Positions 21,934 through 34,485 of a stretch of 64,000 bases of DNA are shown here, in pieces. Numbering within the stretch: the first letter of the stretch is position 1; each line of letters opens with the position of its first letter. The translations under genes were made by a program, and so were the position numbers. Under the pieces are notes generated by a model, which was not told the origin of the DNA, searched no databases, and worked only from the letters and a program-made list of their open reading frames with translations. This DNA is from Fremontodendron californicum (Eukaryota; Streptophyta; Magnoliopsida; Malvales; Malvaceae). The stretch is from positions 41,705,645 to 41,769,644 of the forward strand of contig JAULJL010000001.1 of NCBI GenBank assembly GCA_030761205.1, given 5' to 3'.

Positions 21934-24124
21934 GGCAGGGCAAAGTTTATAACCAATTCCAGCACATGAAGCAGGTTGGCGTCAGAAACGAAACCTAATC
22001 CCATCTTGAAAACCGCTCCCTTTCTCAACGGAGGGAGTGAAGGAGTGAAAGCAAGGGGGCTGGTTTAGGCTGTAATGTATCAAAGAATGAAATTCAAGAT
22101 AAATGGGGCAACATGTGGAATAATACAGAAGGGGGTAGGTTTCAATATTGTGATAATTCATGTATTTATATTATATTTATATATTATAATTATATTTAAA
22201 ATATTATATGTTTATATAAATATTGATACATTAATAATTTATATTATATAAATTATGATATATCTTTATATTTTTTTTATGTATCATGATGTAATAAATA
22301 ATGTTGTGTCATGCCACCCTATTTACACACCGCCAAAACGGAAAAAGAAAGTAAGAAACTCATTTAAAGGGGTCTGGTGAGATTTCTGACACCTGTCATG
22401 TGACTGTGGGGTTTTTTGGTTTTGGGATTCTAAAAAAACAAAATTAATTTTAACCAAAAGTTAGACCGCAACTGTTCCCACTCTTCATTTCTCTCAATTT
22501 TTCCTTTACCTTTTATTTATTTTTTAATTATTTTTTTATAACATGATTACAGGTATCAGATTCTTTCTAGATTTAATTTTTCGCTCCAACGATTTTAAAG
22601 ATCATTTTTTTTTTTTTACATTAATCTAATGCATTTTTAAGAGTTTACTCTGAAAATGTTTTTTCATAAAAACTAAACTTTGATTGATAAGGAATTAAAA
22701 TGATTTTTTTTTTCTTTACTAATGAACTAGATTGATCATTATGGATTTTATATTTTAAGATTTATTATATAATTTCTAGTATTTCGTTTATGTGACTTTC
22801 AGATCAAAATAATGATTCAATGCACCATTCGAAAAGCACTTATTGTATTCCCTGGAAGTACAGTTGTTAGATCGGAACCCTTCACGTATTGGTGGAGCCA
22901 CAAATTTCTCATGAAACCCCATTGGAGCTTCAGGATATTTCATATTAGCAATATTTTTTTCTCTTTTCCTTATTTTCTTGACTATTTTTAGTAGAAAATA
23001 GTCCTTTTCTTTGTTGGCTTTAAAAAAAGCAACTAATTACATGTTTCTGTATTAGTAGTTCATGTTATATACTCTACGGTACATAATTTAACCTTTTAAT
23101 CGAAAATTGTTAAAATGTTTTACAATTCGATAATAAACCTATAAATCCAACGAACAAAGTAATATTGTTTTTTTTTTTAATAAAAAAATCGGCTATCTGA
23201 AGATAAAAGAAAAAATTACATATATTAAGATTTGAATATTAAATTTATTAAATTTTATATTTTAAAAATGATTATATGAATTAACTAGATTAAATTATTC
23301 CTCTTAACAGGTAAGTGAAAGTGAAAGTACAACATGTTATCACATCCAAATTTTGCCATATATAGTAGAATCTAGAGAACAAGAAATATTCTATTATATA
23401 GGAAATGATTTTTTTTTTTTATATATACAAAAAAGAGTATAGTTTGAAAAGAAAAAAAAATTACAGATGTTAGATTCGAATTTTAAATCTGCTAGATATT
23501 ATTTTTTACAAGTATCTACATGAATTAAGTAGGTTAAATTCATGGTTAATATTTAATACAAAGGAAGATGACAACAATATTACTTTCTAATTGTCCAGAT
23601 AAAATGTGTCAATTAGAGCATGCTTCATGATGTTTCATATTGTTCCAAAAATAAAAGAAAACAAACAAAAGCTCAACAACTTTGTAAGATTTTAAAAGAT
23701 AAATAAATAAATTTGGAAAATGATTTTTTTTATATATTATTTTTATATAATATTCAACAACTTGTGTTATATATAGTCATCCCACTAGATTGATAACCTG
23801 TTCCCGATATATCACTATTTTATTCCTTTTTATCTTTTTTCCTTTCACTTTTTTTTTTTTTTTTCTTTTCTCTCATTACCCTTTACAATAAATTTGTATT
23901 TATTTATTTTTCCTTCACTGCACATTTCTGATAAAACTCCTAGTCTTACACTCTTCTCTTTTATCTTCCCCATCCCTCTGTCTATCAGTTTTCTCTCAGT
24001 TCTAGCTCTGCTTTTAAATACTTACTCGTTTTTTTCCTCTTCTTTCTGATCAAATATAACTTTCTTCACTAGATTCTCTTCTCTTTTTCTTTTTTTAACT
24101 GAGAGAGTGAAAGTGAAAGAAGCC
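21934..24124. other. HEC upstream region
   Basis: AT-rich spacer leading into a pyrimidine-rich leader (about 23810-24100) that contains no upstream ATG in its last 180 bases. TTATATATAG at 23768-23776 is a candidate TATA box. No gene is seen. Confidence 0.45.
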
Positions 24125-24898
24125 ATGGAAATTGACCAGTTAAAGTCTGCAACAGAAGATCAGATGGAGATGATGGTGATGATGCAGATGGACAAGCTCC
24201 AAGAATTCTACGGGGCCTTTAACGACGTCGTTGAATTGCCCCCAACTGAGCTTGCTGGTGCAAGCAACGCCGTGCCACATTTTGTTGAAAACCCACAGGT
24301 TGGTTCACCTTCACCCCCATTCATAAACCTGCCAACCACTGTTTCATTCACTGGTTCAACCCCGGTTCATGAACCAGGAGCCCCTGGTTTCTTGTCTAGC
24401 CCTGGCAGTACTGCAAGATGGAGAAGTGGTGCAGGGGAATTATCAGGTGCAAATGCTTTTTATACACCTTCCCAAAAGAAGAATTCAATGGCTGCAATGA
24501 GGGAGATGATCTTCAGAATTGCAGCAATGCAACCAATTCATATAGACCCTGAATCAGTTAAGCCACCGAAGAGAAGGAATGTGAAGATATCAAAGGATCC
24601 TCAAAGTGTGGCAGCCAGGCATCGGAGGGAGAGGATAAGTGAGAGAATAAGGATACTTCAAAGACTTGTCCCTGGAGGAACCAAAATGGACACTGCATCG
24701 ATGTTAGATGAGGCAATTCACTATGTCAAGTTTTTGAAGACTCAGGTGCAGTCATTGGAGAGAGCTACTGTTAACAGGCCAACTGGGATAGGGTTCCCTG
24801 TGGCAATGTCAAATGGGAGTTTTCTTCCAATGGGAAAAGCATATCAACCTACTCAAAATCTTCAGGAATTTGGAGATATGCTTAACCTAGCTCAATAA
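24125..24898 (+). CDS. HEC1/HEC2-like: HECATE-type bHLH transcription factor
   Basis: Nuclear bHLH transcription factor of the HEC group, which controls gynoecium transmitting tissue and stem-cell activity in Arabidopsis and tunes auxin and cytokinin responses. It is a single-exon gene of 257 residues, a little longer than Arabidopsis HEC1 and HEC2. ATG at 24125 is chosen because it has a good context (GCCATGG) and family homology; the frame is open a few codons upstream without an ATG. The N-terminus is Met/Gln-rich ([19 protein letters not shown]). A conserved HEC block [20 protein letters not shown] lies at 121-140. The bHLH is at about 159-213, with basic region [11 protein letters not shown] and helix 2 [20 protein letters not shown]. 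The glutamate used by canonical bHLHs for E-box contact is alanine here, as in HEC and INDEHISCENT. HEC1 and HEC2 cannot be told apart here. Confidence 0.94.
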   Translation: MEIDQLKSATEDQMEMMVMMQMDKLQEFYGAFNDVVELPPTELAGASNAVPHFVENPQVGSPSPPFINLPTTVSFTGSTPVHEPGAPGFLSSPGSTARWRSGAGELSGANAFYTPSQKKNSMAAMREMIFRIAAMQPIHIDPESVKPPKRRNVKISKDPQSVAARHRRERISERIRILQRLVPGGTKMDTASMLDEAIHYVKFLKTQVQSLERATVNRPTGIGFPVAMSNGSFLPMGKAYQPTQNLQEFGDMLNLAQ

Positions 24899-25844
24899 AG
24901 GAAGAGTTTTAATTAGTATAATCTCATTTTTCTAGCCATGTTAGAAGTCTTAGACTTAATTATTGGAATGTAAAAATAAAAATAAAAAAACTAAAACGAG
25001 ATAATCATGATCATGGATAATTGTTGTTAATTTTCTTCGTGTTTAGGCCGTGTAATCCATGTTGTATTGCTATCAATAAGTTCAAATCCCTCAATAGATA
25101 GCCGAACTGTTCAAAGAATTAATCAAAAGTTCTTGGTAGAATACATATTTTTTCATGCATCTGTGTCTCTATCTGTAACTCATATAAGTCCAATGGCCAC
25201 ATGTCTTATGAGCATTCATAGTTATCAGAAACGCATAATTCTCCTCCAGCAAAACAAAGAAGAACAAGTAAACAACGGGGACAAAAGTGCCGAATCCTAG
25301 AAAGAAAAAAAAAAAAAAAAAAAAAAAAAGAAAGAGCAACGACAGTTGCGCATTGGCAAAGAGTTACACGCTAAGGTCATTGGAAACCAAAAAACAATTA
25401 TTTAAGCCAAAGACTAAATCTTTGTATAATGTCTACAATGAAAAACCTAGATAAACCTATACAAAAAATGGGACTTTAATTTGGTTTTGATGGCATGAAA
25501 ATTCCATGCTATTGATGTAAATTATGGACACAAACCAAAAAGATACAGCATCTTTTGCTAGTAAACTGTAACAAGTGTTAAAGTTAACAGTAACCCATCA
25601 CAAGTGTCAAAGTGGAAAATTTCAAGGTACCAAATTGGGTGCGATGTTAAGGTGAGATTATTATGGTTTTATGAATCAATTTCCAAGTCATTTTGGGGGT
25701 AAAGAGAGAGAGAGTAAAAGTGGGAAGAGAAATGCATGGGAAACCCACGTGAAAGACTGACAAAGCGGTGGGGGTTTTATAGAATAGCAATGTGGCAATT
25801 CGATGTCGTCGTTTTCCCTCAACACCTCTTCACGTGATACACAA

Positions 25845-25864
25845 AGCTAGTTGGTCAACTAGCT
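25845..25864. repeat. 9-bp inverted repeat with W-box-like core
   Basis: AGCTAGTTG, GT, CAACTAGCT. The centre TTGGTCAAC includes GTCAA, the complement of a TTGAC core. It lies in a patch with several ACGT motifs. Confidence 0.7.
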
Positions 25865-26063
25865 CTCCTACGTGTCTCTCCACGTTGGACCCTCTTCCTA
25901 ATTAACTAACTCCTAATCGCAATTAATTCCCCCTCACTCACTTGGTCCTTCCACCATTTATTAGAGCTAGACAAAATGAGAGGATTTGGACATACTTTTT
26001 CAGGGTATTTGTTTATAAAGTTTTATATAATAAACGTGAGGATTTGGACAGTTAAACAAATAG

Positions 26064-26064
<1 letters not shown>

Positions 26065-26103
<39 letters not shown>
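26065..26103. repeat. (AT)n microsatellite
   Basis: About 19 uninterrupted AT units. Confidence 0.95.
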
Positions 26104-26110
<7 letters not shown>

Positions 26111-28590
26111 AGGTCATCAATCCTATAATATAAGTATTACTTGGTCTGGATTAGTAGGCAGAGAGCTTTCGTCTATTTCCAAAGCTAAGCTAATTAAAAA
26201 AGGATGCAATTAATGGCAAAACTAGCATTCCCAAAAGAGGAGATCATGAGCTGAAGAGATTTCCATGCACATGCTCTTATAATTTTATGGGTTTTGCTAA
26301 CGGGTATCTTTAGAGTAATTTTTAAAATTAGTTAATATATTATTTATAGTAAAAGTAATGTATTAAATATAAAAATTAATAATTTTATTCATATTTTTAA
26401 TGCATTGAATGAAAATATTATTATATATAATAACTTTAACGAGTGTACTTAATAAAATTCTAACTTTATTTACCATTTGCTGGTATGCCCTTGTCCTTTA
26501 TTTTAAAGTTGTTCTTACCTTAAGGAGATCATTAAGTTATCATCATCATCAACAAATTAAAAGTTTCACATCACTCCCAAAAAAACTTTGATTTATTATT
26601 TCGTCAGCGAACTAAAATCCGTTTTTCGCATAAATTAAAAATCTTAAAACTTGAAAAGCCAAATGTATGACTTTTTTTTGTTTGTTAAGCAAACAAGACA
26701 AATGCGTCAAATTTATGACTTCTGCTTTTAGAATTAAAAAGTCTTTCAGTAATTCAGTTTACTAAACACCCGCAATTTCTAGTATATAATAAAAGAAAAG
26801 ATGTTAAAGTTTCCAACATAATGGCTAATATAGGTCGAATCATGCATTACCGGCTGCACCCATTTTGTTTCACACTGGCTCAACCAAGTTTATATTGATT
26901 TTGTTTTCAACACAATAATACATTAGTTTTCAACATCTCATTTCCTACTTTTTTTCGTGATAATAATTTCCTTATTTCTTTCATAACAATTGCTTGACTT
27001 GAGATTTGAAATTCCATGTTAATACAAAGGATTGCTGACTTTTAGCATGTAAATGATCTTGAAAAAAAATAAAAAAATCGATAAGCTATTTCTTTCGGGA
27101 TAAATATATACCGTTTAATTTTTTATATAATGCAGTCATGGATTTCTTCAAATTTTATATGATTTTAATTTTCTTTGAACAATCTTTAAAACGTCATTTT
27201 TATTGATAAGTATGTATATATATATATATATTAAGAATTCATTTTTGATATATTTGACATTTTAATTCTACAAATTTGATTAAGAAACTGTCACATGTTA
27301 TATATATTTTTAAATTAATTTTATTTTTTTTAAATATATCTTAAAAGTATGTATCATTTTATTAATTTCATTTATAAAATATCTAAAAAATTTATTAACA
27401 GATAATTTTTCGTATTTTAAACTCTATATATTTTCATCCTAATATATGATCAAGGAAAGCATTAGATAGTGACAATTTATAATAAAATTGAAAAAAAAAA
27501 AAGTCTTTTCTTTTCTTTTCTTTTTTGTTGGTGTAGACATCTCTTTTCACTTGATTAATACTTGTGAATCATAAAACAGGATTTCTATTTGAGGGACTGG
27601 AAAAATGGGAAAGGTTCAAAGAAACTAAAACGTCATTTTCTTGATATTACCATCACAGAAAAAGGATGTCAACTTTGCTGTGGACTGGGCTTCTCCAGCC
27701 TCCTTTATATATATATATATTTTAATTTAACATTCAACTGAACATTATTTGGAATTTTAGACCACTAGCCCGGCACTGAGACATTCAACCCATCTAGACA
27801 AACCTTTGATTGCAAACTAATAAACCAACCATCAAGAAAATGGCTCTTTTACATCTTTTTTCTAAAAGAGAATCTCAATCAAAATTAAAAAACTTTCAAT
27901 AACATAATCAAACACACCTTCACAAAAATCCCACAACCTTTTTTATTTATTTTTTATTTTGGGTTCAGTTTTGATTAGAAAACTAGTTTTGGAAGCATAA
28001 GAAACCAAAGGCAAGACAGCCCAATGTTAGCCAGAATGATGCAAAAGGGTAGGTTGCCTCCCAATGCAAGATCGAAATGGAGAAATGTTGATGTTTGAAG
28101 CATCATTCATGCATCAACAAAAGCCATTTATTCCTTCTTACCCTGAATCCCAACCCAATCTAAGTCAATCTAGGAGATATATAACAAAATTTTCTTTAAA
28201 AAAAGAAAGAAAAAGAAAGCTAAGGGGGGCAGATATATAATAATAAGAAATAATCAAACATGTTATCAGAAAACCCATGTGAGATATCCCACTAAGGTCC
28301 AAAATTAGCACATTGAGGTATTACTGTATTTGAGCAAAGGGGAGACAATTTGTCCGGTAAATTTAAGGCATAAACCCATCCAATCCCTAAGTGCACTGTA
28401 TTTTTGAAGACAATGCTTTTAATATCCTGCAATGAAATATCTTATGGCACCATTGATGCATGAAAAATATGATATTTTATGAATTCTAGATTGCAGAAAT
28501 ATGGGAAATTTGAAGCAAGCGACCATTAGAAAAGAACAAAACACCCGCCATACCAATATCTTTGCTTACCAAAAAGGTTGATATTATCGA

Positions 28591-28710
28591 TTTTGTTGTT
28601 GATATATGATAGGTTTTGCTGTAGAAGGATGGTTTATTGAAAATTAAAGTTAAATTTTTGTTGTTGATGTATGATAGGTTTTGCTGTAGAAGGATGGTTT
28701 ATTGAAAATT
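28591..28710. repeat. 65-bp direct tandem duplication
   Basis: The copy at 28591-28645 is repeated at 28656-28710 with one substitution in the shared 55 bases (GATATATGATAGG versus GATGTATGATAGG). It lies in non-coding DNA. Confidence 0.9.
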
Positions 28711-30749
28711 CTCACAATCAGATTCGTGGACATTTTCTATATGAAAAACATTATCTTTATCACTTAGCATATAATTTGTCCTTGGTATAAGCTAAATTTT
28801 AGCACCTTAAGAATTAGATGATGAAGTTATTACCATTCAAATATTCAACTAGATTGAGATTCATGAATTTTGTTTTCTGTGAGGGAGAAGGTAAGGTAAT
28901 TAGGAACAAAATTAGTTTACAGAATTGTATTTTTGCTAGGGTGTTCATTCATTAGATTATTAAAAAAATTCTGTTACAACTAGATTTTTCTTTGTTTTTG
29001 TTTCTGTTAAAACTATTTTTTGTTAAATTTACACATATGTAATTTTATTTAATAATTATTTTTATATTAAGATTTATTTATTCTATTTTATTTGATATGT
29101 CAAGTTCCATGCTCCAATTAAGTTGTCATGTTAGTTTTTATTTTTTTTTTTCATAATTTTGGAAGCATTATTTTTCTTTATTTTTTATCTAATGATTTGC
29201 CTATGTCTTTTTTCTATATTTTTTCTCTTTGTCTTCTTTTCTTCTCTATGTTTGCTTAATATCCTTTCATGTGAAGCTTCGTAACCTGATTTTTTTTATA
29301 CAAGGATTATGTAAGTAGTCGATTGGAATATTGATGATAAACTTAGGTATTTGTCATAGAACCTACAATTTATTAATATAATCCTGCTTGAAAGCAAATT
29401 AATCATTAAGCATGAGTTTTGTTTGTATAGGAGAAGGATTTGAAAGAAGATAAGCTAAAGTAGGATGAAAAGTATATGTGGCTTATTGTCTATGATGTAT
29501 AGAATGTGAAGATTTATCATTAAAATAAAATTTGATTTATCCCTTTTAAAATTTTATCTTATCCTTATTCTTACCTTTGTTTGGAGATAATATTAATATT
29601 ATTCCCTTTTAAAGAAAAATGTTGGTTTTCTTTTTCTTTTTATCTTGATTTTTTTGGGTGTGTGGTAAGTCTATGACGGATGCGATCGATTGTCTTTTTA
29701 AGGACGAGGAAAAGAGTAAAATATTTTTGATTCATATGTCTTATGGTAATATGAGGTAGAATTTAGGATTTTTTTTTTTTTTTTTTTTGTGGTTGGGTAA
29801 ATATGGTATTTTATTGTGAGAACCTATTTTTTATTTATTATTTTATGAAGATAATATGATGGAGCATGAAGCATGTTAAATCTAATAGAATATAACTTCT
29901 CAAGTCATATAACTGATATTGTTAATTAGTAGTTATCAAAAAGATGTGCAAGAATAAAATAATTGTCTATGTTTTATGTAGATTAGAATATTAATTGGCT
30001 CATTAATTTATTTGTTGAAATAGATTGTTGGATTTGAGTAATTCATGAAGCTTTTTATTTATTTTTAAATTATGGGCACTATAACTTGAAATTAATTGTA
30101 ATGTATTTTGAATTTGCTAGGAGGTTGTGGGAAGGTAATTTTTCATGAATTTGCTGAGCCCGTAATAGATGAGCCACTTACCGCTCAACAAAAAAAAAAA
30201 AAAAAAATTTGTAATGTGTTGATTATATAAACTATTTATTTCGTGGTAACCTTCTTTTCTTTTTTACAATTTTCTTCTCATAGACTTTTTCAATCTCAGT
30301 TTTGGTTGCTTTTATCTATTTTACTAAAATTATCAAGAATTTTTATTCCTTTTAATTTTGGCTTTTGATTCCTAAGCATAGGATGAGAGGAATTGGTTAT
30401 ATATTCATTCTTGATTCTAGATTTAGTTTGTCAATCTTTACGTACAAATTTTTAACTTATTATGTTTAGAAAAGTTTTTTTTCCCTTATCTATTCAAAAT
30501 ATTGATATTCTTAGGAATATATTACGGTTTCTATAATGAATTGATTTTCCCTTTTTGTTTTGAAAGAGTTAATGAGTCAATTAATTAGATGTATGCATAT
30601 TTCAAATTTCGAAAAGGAAAGGAGATATTATCATATTAAGTTTCTAATTATGAAGTATATCATTTGGTTGTTAGAAAATGTTATTAGATTGATGTTAAAA
30701 AGTTTTTTGTAAATATCTATTAATAAGATATGATTTTAGTCACTCAAAT

Positions 30750-31274
30750 TAGGGGTGAGCAATAAGTTAGTTCGATTTTTGAAAAATCGAAAATCGATTG
30801 AATTAATTCTTTTAAAAAAAATAATCGAAAACTTAATTATAATAACAGGCAATAAGAAAAACCGAATTAATTTATTAGGTTAAGTCGGTTTTATATTTTT
30901 ATTATATATATTTCAATCTTAAGAATCTATAAGATTACAATATCTAGAATATTGTATATATTTTAAAAATCTAGAATATTATAATATATATTTCAATCTT
31001 AAAATAAAATAAAAAAATTGGGTGGGAAATCTCATTTTCATCTTAAAAATATAAATATAATATTCATTATATATAGTTATATTATAATATATTTAAAATT
31101 TTATTATGAAATGATAGTTTAATCTGATTTGTTTAGCTATTAATTTTAAGTACTAAAATTGAATTGACTTAATCGAATAAACCGATATTCTCATAACACA
31201 TTCGTTATCAGAATCGAATTGATCGAATTAAATCAACCAATTAAGTCGATTCCAACTTACTTATACTCATCTTA
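30750..31274. mobile_element. hAT-type MITE with 8-bp target duplication
   Basis: Begins TAGGGGTGAGCAATAAG and ends CTTACTTATACTCATCTTA, imperfect terminal inverted repeats with the hAT TAGNG start. Flanked by ACTCAAAT at 30742-30749 and 31275-31282. The interior carries AATCGAAAATCGATTGAATT-type foldback motifs like those of the 21409-21925 element, so both probably belong to one superfamily. No transposase. Confidence 0.8.
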
Positions 31275-31330
31275 ACTCAAATTACATTATTTTCAAACAA
31301 AGAAAATGAGTATTAAATAAATAATAAAAA

Positions 31331-31362
31331 CTACCGCAGCATAGCGCGGGTCACCAATCTAG
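31331..31362 (+). mobile_element. Helitron 3' terminus
   Basis: The segment reads CCGCAGCATAGCGCGGG, then TCACCAAT, then CTAG followed by T. A short GC-rich hairpin about 10 nt before a terminal CTAG, inserted before T, is the Helitron 3' signature. No Rep-helicase frame is present upstream. The 5' TC end was not located, so only the terminus is annotated. Confidence 0.65.
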
Positions 31363-34300
31363 TATATATATAAAGGAGGCCAAACTTGAAATAGAAAAAG
31401 AAATTGTAAATGCTGGGATACGAACTCTAAACTTACTCGATGTCACTTCTTTAATAATATTTTGATCTCTCTCGAGTCTTAACAATATCATGGACCAAAT
31501 TTTTGTTACTAATATTCTCCTAACCTTATACAAAATTACCTATTTCTTCTTTGTCTCAACTTTTTACACCTAACATGAAAACGTGAACATAGCTATCTAT
31601 CGACAACTTACAGAGAAAATGACAGAAAAAAAAGGAGCATTGTTCAATCCAGGCGCCTATGTATAGGAATAGGAGTAAGAGATATAAATGATTTTGTGAT
31701 TATAAAATGAACTATGTACCAACCAAGATTAAATGCTATGTGTTACAAAAACAAAACATTAAAATATGTTTGTTGTTTGGTCGGATTAGATTTTAGTAAG
31801 GAAAGGGTCCCCTCGTATATATGGAACAAGGACACAATCTAATCTTTTGGGACAATATTCTTTAACAATTTGTCCTATTTGAAGGGTGGGATGTATTCTT
31901 GCATAATCATGGAAAATTTGTCCCAATGCTGTTTCTAGAAATGTGAAAGCAACATTTCAATGCTTAACCGTTAGATAAGATTGGAGGAGGGGGGATTAAT
32001 TTCATTAAAGGGGTCCTAGGGGTTTGACACTGTAAAATTCAATCACCCACCAAAATATATATTCCTTCAAATTTAGGGAGAAAAAAGTAATTTCATTACT
32101 GTGTATGTTTTTTTTTTTTATAAAAAAAATCGTAGTTTGGAATAAAAGAAAATATTGCAGTTGTTGAAATTTGAACTCCAAATCTGCTGAATGACACATT
32201 TTAAAATTGATTATATAAATAATGAATCAATTCATTTAGAGTAAACCTTTAATTCACTTTTGTGTTCTTTATTGACACAAATAATCGGTGGTCCAAAGAT
32301 TATATATATCCTTTTCGGTGGACACCAGCCATTGTATTTAATTTGAATGAAATGTCCATTTTTGCCTTTATATTTTCTTTTTAAAACTTCAATTCAATTG
32401 TGGACCTACCCCATCTACTACAAAGTATTTTTATTTTCTTTATATTGATAATTTTTTGAAGAAAAAAAAAACACTTTTTTTTAGAGTAAAAATCGATGGA
32501 AGTAAAATGTTTAAATCTTGTTTATTAAAAAAACATTTGTTTTGATACTTAAAATTAAACTTTAATTATTGAAATTAAAATTTTAATATTTTATCAACAG
32601 ATCATGTGATTTCTAAAATAAATTTTTTTTTTTATCAAGCATAAGTTGTGAAGATGTTTTATTGGATACTGAGTCTTGTGGGAAGATAACTGATGAACAA
32701 ATGAGAAAGGAAACATAATATTTTTATAAATTAATTTCATTTCTTGAACCAAAATTTTCATACAATGAGAAATATACATAAAGTCTGACAGAAATTGTAG
32801 GCCTATTTACGATTTTGTTGGGTTTCCAACTTTCCATTATATGAATATAGATTTAGGCCCAAAGTAAAATATGAGTAAAAGATGAAATATCTAAGGCCTT
32901 GTTAATTAATCATATTTCTTTACTGTGTAAACAGTAAATCACAGTGAATATGGAAGAGAAGAGAAAAAAAAATTATCAAAAGAAGAAAAGAAAAAAAAAT
33001 AAAAAATGAAGAGGAATTGGACGGCTAATAGATTATTCAATCATAAAACTATTATTATTATTATTATTCCAATAAAATGATTTTGATCAAACGGCTAATA
33101 GAATATTCAACGTGTTCCTTCCCCACAACTTTTTTTTCTTCCTAAAATTAATATACTAAAAAATTTACTTCTTCTCTCTGCCTCCCCTCACTCATAGTCA
33201 TGGTGGCACAACCCTTGCCTTTTGCAGATTTTACTTATTCTTTGTATAGAAACAAAACAAAGTAATTCTACTTAAAGCAAAGCTTTTCTGCGTTGTCTTT
33301 CTTCGTACTTTTTCAATCCAATGTTTTCTACTTTTTTTTTAAAGTAATCTGGACATGTTTAACGAAACCCCCCAAAAAAAACATAAAAGAATGTCTTTTG
33401 TTTTTGGTATATATGCATTTTTTTGAGTGACAAATTTTGCTATATATTAAAAATATCTTTAATATTGTTTCTAAAGAAAATTAATTTTGAATTTCAACTC
33501 GGCTCTCATTTGTTTTAATTTAGTTATTTATTTTTTCTAACTTTAAAAATGGAATCACAAACAATTGATCATGAAAACTCCATGAATAGAACATGTAGCA
33601 TCTTCCATTACTCTTCTTCTTTAAGAAAGTGGTTTGAAGTTTGAGAAGAATTTATTATGCTCGATCCTCTGATGAATAAAGAAGATATTAACAACTTCAT
33701 GAAGATTCAAAAAATAAAGCTAAATATATACTTGTTGTGAGAAAGAAGGTAAAACTGTAAAAGAGATGAATGATATTTCCATTTCCATGGCAAACTTTCA
33801 TAGTAAGGAAAGAAACTTGAAAGGTTGATTTACATACATACATACATACATGCATTCAGGATTTTATTAGTCAAACATTCAGGAAATCTTCAAGTCCCAG
33901 GACATGGCAATTTGGGGTCTTACACTAATCTTGAACCTTGATGGAGGTAGTGGTGCTTCATTCATGAAAAACTGCAGTGAAACCAATTTAGCTTCAAGTA
34001 TAATAGTTGCTTCATGTACAATATTCATCATCTCCAGTACTGGTCTTTGTTCTTCAAACTGGTAAGAGAAAAGATGAAATAATGTAAGCATAAAACTATA
34101 ATACCAGTATGTAAATAAAGCTTTTGAGTGTTCAGTGGAGATATTTCCATTTTCTAAATGCACTAAATTAAATGTAAAACGAGTAAATAATCATGTGCTT
34201 TGTTATTCAACAAGAGGAAGATGTTCCTTAAAATGTCATATAATCAAAACTTGAAGCAGTCATTTACATGGAAGGTTGAAGTGCCAGTTTAAATAACAAA

Positions 34301-34485
34301 AATAGCTAATATGTTTAGCAAGTGCATTGACTTGCATCTGAAGTGGAGCTTATTAGCTTATTAAGGGGTGCCTCAGCGAATGTCATGTTAACCCTAAACG
34401 CAACAAATTTGAAAAGAAACCACTATTGCGAGCATAACTTACCCAGCATTTCAGGCCTGGTTGAACCAGTAAAGATAGCTAAGTA
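31363..34485. other. Intergenic region, remorin 3' side
   Basis: AT-rich DNA without recognisable genes. The part just before 34486 is probably the remorin 3' UTR. A short ATT microsatellite (33050-33068) and a CATA repeat near 33833-33850 are visible. Confidence 0.45.

Larger units (their letters stand above)
24899..30741. other. Large AT-rich intergenic region after HEC
   Basis: Contains a long A-tract at 25301-25330, a cluster of ACGT motifs at 25745-25895, an AT dinucleotide tract at 26065-26103, and a 65-bp tandem duplication at 28591-28710. An exon-like segment beside a poly-A tract lies near 30120-30207. No intact gene is recognisable. Part of the right end may belong to the Helitron ending at 31362. 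Confidence 0.5.

Noticed and set aside
24107..24124. Possible upstream extension of HEC from a GTG codon
   Set aside because: Plant nuclear genes start at ATG; the ATG at 24125 has a strong context and matches the family.
25067..25330. 77-codon frame followed by a long A-tract, like a retroposed transcript
   Set aside because: No recognisable protein and no target duplication; the frame may be part of the HEC 3' region.
33879..34163. 94-codon minus-strand frame beyond the remorin stop
   Set aside because: It is downstream of the conserved remorin C-terminus, has no recognisable domain and probably lies in the 3' UTR.
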